Assembly (NCBI RefSeq): GCF_041929205.1 | Contig: NZ_JBHFNT010000035.1 | Origin: Floridanema evergladense | GTDB lineage: Bacteria; Cyanobacteriota; Cyanobacteriia; Cyanobacteriales; Aerosakkonemataceae | Direction: 5' to 3' (one strand) | DNA: 64,000 nucleotides | Made by a program: the position numbers and the translations under genes | Notes under the pieces: generated by a model | What the model saw: the letters and a program-made list of their open reading frames with translations, nothing else | Database searches by the model: none | Told to the model about the DNA's origin: nothing | Shown: positions 59,606 to 64,000 of the stretch, piece after piece | Layout of the letters: every line of letters begins with the position of its first letter | How positions within the stretch are numbered: the stretch's first letter is position 1

Positions 59606-59750
59606 GGGGACTGGGGACTGGGGACTCGGTGAAGTTTTGAGTTTTGAGTTCTGAGTTTTGAGTTAAAGAGAAAGTTTTGACTTAAATAATTTCCCCTTGT
59701 CCCCTTGTCCCCTTGTCTCCTTATCTCCCAGTCCCCAGTCCCCAGTCCCT
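59606..59750. repeat. GGGGACT / TTTTGAGTT / CCCCAGT low-complexity block
   Basis: GGGGACT units (59606-59628), TTTTGAGTT units (59634-59665) and the complementary CCCCTTG/CCCCAGT units (59692-59750) follow each other between the Nfu and DUF3386 genes. A long imperfect hairpin is possible. It belongs to the same family as 29129 and 60445. Confidence 0.8.
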
Positions 59751-60401
59751 TTAAACCACAGCTGCTTCCAATAGCTTAACGTTGGAATATGTAAACTCGG
59801 TACTTGTCTTCTGTCCTTGTTCGTTGGAACGTACTACCTGATGAGTCATGATGTAGTAATTACCAATTTTTTCGTAGTCGTCCTCAAATTCCAACTCATT
59901 AGTCACTTCGCCTGTTTGAGGATTGCGGAAAATGGCATCATAGCGAGAGGCAATGTAACCTTCCCCTGTATTCATACTTTCATGGGTGTCAATAGTAAAG
60001 GCAACTCTACCCATAACGCGACTAACTTGGCAAATTTCTGTACCCCGAATCTTATAATTAGAACCCATCGCGTCGCCTTTGACCAAAATTTCCATTGCGC
60101 CTGTCGAGTCAGTTTCGCCTAAGCTAAACTCATTTTTCCCATGCGCCTGTTCAAAGTTGCCACGTTTGCGGTGAGTAATTACGTCCCGCATCTGAGTGTA
60201 GATGCTTTCTTTTACTTGTTCGTCTTCTATACCGCTAACTTCTACACTCATGTCAGGGTTAACGCGCACTTTCCCCGTAAAAACTTCATCTCCCTGCTTC
60301 AGTTCAATATCAGCAATAAAGCCTGGAAATTTAGTGTCCCAAGTGTAACGGTTTTCGTAAGCACTACGAAATAGCTCCTTAGCACTCTTTTGCTCAGTCA
60401 C
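59751..60401 (-). CDS. DUF3386 family protein
   Basis: The protein has 216 residues. ELFRSAYENRYTWDTKFPGF, VRVNPDMSVEVSGIED and SRYDAIFRNPQTGEVTNELE are the conserved blocks of this cyanobacterial family. Other features are FTIDTHESMNTGEGYIA and YEKIGNYYIMTHQVVRS. Its function is unknown and it has no signal peptide. It is flanked by low-complexity repeats on both sides. Confidence 0.85.
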   Translation of the reverse strand: MTEQKSAKELFRSAYENRYTWDTKFPGFIADIELKQGDEVFTGKVRVNPDMSVEVSGIEDEQVKESIYTQMRDVITHRKRGNFEQAHGKNEFSLGETDSTGAMEILVKGDAMGSNYKIRGTEICQVSRVMGRVAFTIDTHESMNTGEGYIASRYDAIFRNPQTGEVTNELEFEDDYEKIGNYYIMTHQVVRSNEQGQKTSTEFTYSNVKLLEAAVV

Positions 60402-60444
60402 GGAACTGCTCCTTGAGAAGATCTTTACTCTTTCTTAGTTTAAA

Positions 60445-60571
60445 GGGTATTGGGGACTAGGTACTGGGGATTGGGTACTGGGGATTGGGTACTGGGTGAA
60501 GTTTTGAATTAATAACTTAAAACTCATAACTCAAAACTCATAACTCGCCCCAGTCCCCAGTCCCCAGTCCC
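60445..60571. repeat. GGGGATTGGGTACT block with inverted partner
   Basis: TGGGGATTGGGTACT units (60450-60496), AACTCAAAACTCATAACTC units (60511-60546) and CCCCAGT units (60547-60571) fill the gap between the DUF3386 gene and the kinase gene. The last unit overlaps the end of the kinase gene. Confidence 0.75.
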
Positions 60572-62286
60572 TACTGATTAGAAGTAAGTACAGGGTCTTG
60601 ATACAATGGCACGGTGAAGGTGACGGTTGAGCCAAGTCCTTCGCCCATGCTGTAAAATTCTACTTCTCCCTTCATTGCTTCAACCAGTTTTTGGGAGATG
60701 TAAAGTCCTAGTCCTGTTCCGCCGTATTGTCTGTTATGTCCGCCGTTGACTTGGCTGAAGGATTGGAATAGTCTACCTTGCTTTTCTAAGGATACGCCAA
60801 TTCCTGTGTCTACGACTCGGACGATCGCCATTGCTGGAACTTCTTGGTTGTTGACGGGTTTTTTGCGCTGCACTTCGGCGCTAATCATTACTCCGCCTTC
60901 ATGGGTAAATTTAATCGCATTCCCTACCAAATTCAACATTACTTGCAATAATCTTTGGTAGTTACCATTGAGGATGATTTTGTCTCTGGTGGCTGGTTTT
61001 TGAATGCGGAAACTGAGGTTTTTCTCTTGTGCCTGGGTTTTGGTAAAGTCTTCAACATTGCTAAATAACTCTTCCAAATCTACTGGCCCTAACTCTAATT
61101 CCATTTTGCCAGCTTCAATTTTGGCAATGTCTAAAATGTCGTTAATAACGCTGAGTAGGTGCAAAGCTGAACGATTGGCTTCTTGGATAAACTCCATTTG
61201 TTCTTCTGGGTCATCAGCCATGCCGTCTATAACTAGTTTGAGGAAGCCTATCATCCCGTTTAGGGGTGTCCGCAGTTCGTGGGATGTGTTGGCTAAAAAT
61301 TCGCTTTTTAGGCGGGAGGCTTCTTCGGCTTGTTGTCGGGCTTGTTCTAGTTCATGGTATAGGGTAGCATGAGCGATCGCACTCCCCACCAAATCCGCTA
61401 ACTCCCGCATTAGTTCTATTTCATCAATCGTCCACTGACGATTTTCTTTATAGTCGTATAGGACGATCAACCCGTTCGGTTTATCTTGGTAGAAAGTCGC
61501 TACTGCTAACTTAGATTCTGGCTGTTCTTGAGTGTTAAACCCTTGTTCTGTTACTGGTTCTAAAGATTCTATTGCCTTTGACAGGTCGGCTAATTCAGAA
61601 ATTTTCAGTTTTTGTCCTAGAAAGGAACTGATTGATTCCGATCGATATTCGGCTTTTACAGAAGCTTCCATATTATCGCTTTTATAGGCGCAAATTACAC
61701 AGCGACTTACATCTAATCCTTTGCCTAAATCATCTACTGTTCTTTGCCAAATAGTATCTAAATCTAAGGTGCGGCGAATGTGGCGAGAGATTTTTCTAAT
61801 TAGTTTTTTGTAGTGTTGCCCCCAGTGTAATGCTGAGGCTTTGGCTGTGGTAGGTATTTTCTGTGAAGCATTGGCACTCTCTTCTGGCACTTGCCTCCCC
61901 ATCACTAATACTTTACTGACTGAGCCATCCGCTACTAATATGGGGCTGATGATTAAGTCAAACTTAAATTTTTCTTCTTGGTACTGAAATTCACAACAGA
62001 AACGTTCCGGTAACTGATTTTCCAGAATTTGTTGAATTCTCTCTAGGTAAGACGTAGCTGCTACTGGGCCAAATTTTTCATTCAGGCAGCTATTGACGAT
62101 CGCTTCTGGATCTAATTTATATCGCTCTGCTTGTTGCCAATAAAAGGAAAAGTATTGACCTGCGGCATCTTGAACGTATACTAACTCCGATCCTAATCCT
62201 TGTAAACCGCTCGCATGGCTTGTCCAAGCGGGATTTGATTTACCGTAAGACCCTTGCCAATTTTCTACATTAATAGGCACGCTCAT
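60571..62286 (-). CDS. PAS-GAF sensor histidine kinase
   Basis: The protein has 571 residues. The N-terminal PAS-like domain (GSELVYVQDAAGQYFSFYW, then FCCEFQYQEEKFKFDLII) is followed by GAF (SRHIRRTLDLDTIWQRTV, with VSRCVICAYKSD). HisKA has ANTSHELRTPLNGMIGFL. HATPase has VVDTGIGVSLEKQG and GGTGLGLYISQKLVEAM. There is no membrane segment. The kinase lacks a receiver and its partner is not adjacent. Confidence 0.9.
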   Translation of the reverse strand: MSVPINVENWQGSYGKSNPAWTSHASGLQGLGSELVYVQDAAGQYFSFYWQQAERYKLDPEAIVNSCLNEKFGPVAATSYLERIQQILENQLPERFCCEFQYQEEKFKFDLIISPILVADGSVSKVLVMGRQVPEESANASQKIPTTAKASALHWGQHYKKLIRKISRHIRRTLDLDTIWQRTVDDLGKGLDVSRCVICAYKSDNMEASVKAEYRSESISSFLGQKLKISELADLSKAIESLEPVTEQGFNTQEQPESKLAVATFYQDKPNGLIVLYDYKENRQWTIDEIELMRELADLVGSAIAHATLYHELEQARQQAEEASRLKSEFLANTSHELRTPLNGMIGFLKLVIDGMADDPEEQMEFIQEANRSALHLLSVINDILDIAKIEAGKMELELGPVDLEELFSNVEDFTKTQAQEKNLSFRIQKPATRDKIILNGNYQRLLQVMLNLVGNAIKFTHEGGVMISAEVQRKKPVNNQEVPAMAIVRVVDTGIGVSLEKQGRLFQSFSQVNGGHNRQYGGTGLGLYISQKLVEAMKGEVEFYSMGEGLGSTVTFTVPLYQDPVLTSNQ

Positions 62287-62479
62287 TGGAGTCGGTTGTA
62301 ATTTCTCTAACTTTAAAATTCAGGAAATGTCGCCAATAGCACCCTGTTCGATCGCTTTTCACGTCCGCGTAGTGCGTATCGCTGTTAGCGAATTAGTCCT
62401 GGTAATCTTACCATTACTAATTCGAGTTTATATCTTTCACTCCAGAAAGCCAAATTTTTCCCTTTGGATACATGGTACA

Positions 62480-62710
62480 TTAATCATTCCATTCACCACG
62501 AGGAGGTACTGGTGTTCTAGTAATGCTACGAGTCAATTCGTCATCTCTTTGGTTAACTCCTCCTTTCAACCATTGCCGAATTGCTGCTTCAATCACTTTG
62601 CTGGGATCGTTGGTTAAATGCTCCAACTGACTCAACAATTCTGAATCTAGGTGAATGGATATTTCCACCTTTTCATCTGAACGCCGGGAATCAAGAACTG
62701 GTTCTTTCAT
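62480..62710 (-). CDS. Ribbon-helix-helix DNA-binding protein
   Basis: The protein has 76 residues from ATG 62710 (MKEPVLDSRRSD; an ATG two codons upstream is also possible). KVEISIHLDSELLSQLEHL is the RHH strand and helix, and NDPSKVIEAAIRQWLKGG the second helix. The last 25 residues are disordered. RHH proteins of this kind are antitoxins or small repressors. No toxin gene is adjacent, so an orphan regulator is likely. Confidence 0.78.
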   Translation of the reverse strand: MKEPVLDSRRSDEKVEISIHLDSELLSQLEHLTNDPSKVIEAAIRQWLKGGVNQRDDELTRSITRTPVPPRGEWND

Positions 62711-63018
62711 TTGCAACTGTATATACTGAACTATAGTACAAGCCTTAAACAGGCTATCATCAGTTTAGACTGACTCGCCACTATATCAAAGCGGTCAGTT
62801 TACACTACGTCATGCAGTAGCTAAGAATATTTTCTAACAATCTTACTGCTTAGAATATATTTGTTTGAGTTAATCTCAGCCTGAATCTCTATTATAGCGA
62901 GTTAGCAATTGCGGAGATAGCTATTTCTGTCACTTTGTTCTAGTTCAACATTAAAATATCTTAAGCAAGATATCGATTTTTTGATTAAAGTTCTGCGCCC
63001 CATCTTTGAGCGAAGTTT
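62711..63018 (+). other. Non-coding gap before lepA
   Basis: These 308 bases hold no gene. TCAGTTTAGACTGA (from about 62760) and TCAGTTTACACTAC (from about 62796) are near-direct repeats that could be an operator between the divergent RHH and lepA genes, consistent with autoregulation by the RHH protein. TTGAGT and TATTAT near 62865-62895 are a weak lepA promoter candidate. Confidence 0.45.
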
Positions 63019-64000
63019 ATGACTGACGTACCCGTTTCTCGAATTCGCAATTTTTGTATTATTGCCCACATTGACCACGGTAAGTCAACCTTGGCTGACC
63101 GTCTGTTACAGGCTACCGGAACCGTAGCTGCGCGAGATATGAAGGAACAGTTCCTCGATAATATGGAACTAGAAAGAGAACGGGGGATTACGATTAAGCT
63201 GCAAGCTGCCCGGATGAATTATAAAGCAAAGGACGGGCAAGATTACGTTCTCAATTTAATTGATACTCCCGGTCACGTAGATTTTTCTTATGAGGTGTCG
63301 CGGAGTCTCGCCGCTTGTGAAGGAGCTCTACTGGTGGTGGATGCTTCTCAAGGTGTAGAAGCGCAAACTTTGGCTAATGTTTATTTGGCGATCGAAAGTA
63401 ACTTAGAAATTATTCCGGTTTTGAATAAAATTGATTTGCCGGGAGCGGAACCGGAACGGGTAAAAAAAGAAATTGAAGAGGTGATAGGTTTAGATTGTAG
63501 CGGTGCGATTTTAGCTTCGGCAAAAGAAGGGATTGGAATTGAGGAAATTTTGGAGTCGATCGTCCATTTAGTACCCCCGCCTCAAGATACTGTAGAAGAA
63601 CGTTTACGAGCGTTAATTTTTGATAGTTATTATGACAGTTATCGGGGAGTAATTGTTTATTTCCGGGTGATGGATGGCAGGTTGAAAAATGGCGATCGCA
63701 TCCGTTTAATGGCAAGTGGCAAAGAATATGAAGTTGACGAATTAGGCGTACTTTCTCCTAACCAAATTCGCGTTGACGATCTTCATGCAGGGGAAGTAGG
63801 TTATTTAGCCGCTGCTATTAAAGCTGTAGAAGATGCCCGTGTCGGTGACACAATTACTTTAGCAAATGCGGCAGCAAAGGAACCTTTACCCGGTTATACT
63901 CAAGCTAAACCAATGGTATTTTGTGGAATGTTTCCCACCGATGCCGATCAATTTCCTGATTTGCGGGAAGCTTTGGAAAAGCTGAAGTTAAATGATGCTG
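63019..64000 (+). CDS. lepA: Elongation factor 4 (LepA), N-terminal part
   Basis: LepA is a ribosome-bound GTPase that helps back-translocation and assembly of ribosomes under stress. The gene runs off the window after 327 codons of the usual 600 or so. FCIIAHIDHGKSTLADRL is the P-loop, MELERERGITIK switch I, DTPGHVDFSYEV the G3 motif and LNKIDLPGAEPERV the G4 motif. Domain 2 begins near LRALIFDSYYDSYRGVIVY. Start ATG 63019 gives MTDVPVSRIRNF, the normal cyanobacterial N-terminus. Confidence 0.96.
   Translation, partial: MTDVPVSRIRNFCIIAHIDHGKSTLADRLLQATGTVAARDMKEQFLDNMELERERGITIKLQAARMNYKAKDGQDYVLNLIDTPGHVDFSYEVSRSLAACEGALLVVDASQGVEAQTLANVYLAIESNLEIIPVLNKIDLPGAEPERVKKEIEEVIGLDCSGAILASAKEGIGIEEILESIVHLVPPPQDTVEERLRALIFDSYYDSYRGVIVYFRVMDGRLKNGDRIRLMASGKEYEVDELGVLSPNQIRVDDLHAGEVGYLAAAIKAVEDARVGDTITLANAAAKEPLPGYTQAKPMVFCGMFPTDADQFPDLREALEKLKLNDA

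Noticed and set aside
1..64000. CRISPR arrays, tRNA and rRNA genes
   Set aside because: I found no regularly spaced repeats with unique spacers and no cloverleaf or rRNA signature by eye. A tRNAscan-type search would be needed to exclude a missed tRNA.
1..64000. Further hammerhead ribozymes
   Set aside because: Other CTGATGA occurrences (for example near 5107, 6565, 22830, 26013 and 46872) lack a matching stem II and GAAA.

Overview
The window is chromosomal DNA of a filamentous cyanobacterium (Oscillatoria/Kamptonema/Microcoleus-like). The evidence is the abundant HIP1 octamer GCGATCGC on both strands, psaD of photosystem I beside trpE, Tab2, DUF1823, DUF4327 and DUF3386 proteins, a DICT-domain kinase, and intergenic GGGGATT-type low-complexity repeats. 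I saw no tRNA, rRNA, CRISPR array or cas gene.

Layout. (1) 1-8071: a Tn7-like element read leftwards. It has a TnsA-TnsB fusion, TnsC and a zinc-finger TniQ, followed by a STAND ATPase with TPRs and the tail of a DUF559-like nuclease, which may be cargo. Its tns-proximal end has four CGGCAAAACCAAACTTTAA-type direct repeats and lies about 140 bp past the stop of ispH. The other end is not in the window. (2) 8212-9417: ispH. (3) 9523-11244: a divergent IS110-family recombinase, a strongly structured non-coding leader, and a complete hammerhead ribozyme that starts at the base after the stop codon of the next gene upstream. (4) 11245-24700: an accessory, phage-like island of mostly unknown genes. 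It holds two small paralogous proteins, a ribbon-helix-helix (RHH) regulator behind four 13-bp operator-like repeats, beta-rich and glycine-rich particle-like proteins on both strands, a membrane/coiled-coil protein overlapping an L,D-transpeptidase-like gene, and a short tyrosine recombinase. At its end a cassette (RHH protein, papain-like cysteine protease, 99-aa protein, coiled-coil protein) lies between two identical 59-bp direct repeats. No capsid, terminase, portal or replication gene is recognisable. (5) 24709-64000: core chromosome. Genes include PhzF, TrpE, PsaD, four large sensor kinases, an FMN reductase, a His-tailed ferrochelatase-like protein, IlvB with a zinc ribbon, a CDF transporter, an IMPase-family phosphatase, SecG, GpmI, a RusA-like fusion, RodZ, UreG, a ClC-CBS-Usp protein, TldE, Tab2, a GH57 glycosidase, Nfu and LepA (cut by the window end).

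How the parts work together. In the island the left operon (12657 to 11245, minus) consists of translationally coupled small genes. Its transcript should be cut by the hammerhead ribozyme 55 nt after the last stop codon, leaving a self-generated 3' end and releasing a 5'-OH RNA that begins the structured leader of the IS110-like gene. The four operator-like repeats sit between this operon and the divergent RHH gene and could control both. In the Tn7-like element the best tnsAB promoter has its -35 box inside the innermost end repeat, so TnsB binding could repress its own operon.

Several genes in the window are not in a 60-residue ORF catalogue and were read directly: the partial genes at both window ends, small genes at 12347, 12499, 13171, 20515, 22969 and 24333, a 30-residue paralogue fragment at 24601, and the broken GGDEF (33708) and ATP-grasp (49961) remnants. 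The strongest candidates for something undescribed are the ribozyme/leader/IS110 arrangement, the Tn7-like element next to ispH, and the 59-bp-repeat-bounded protease cassette.
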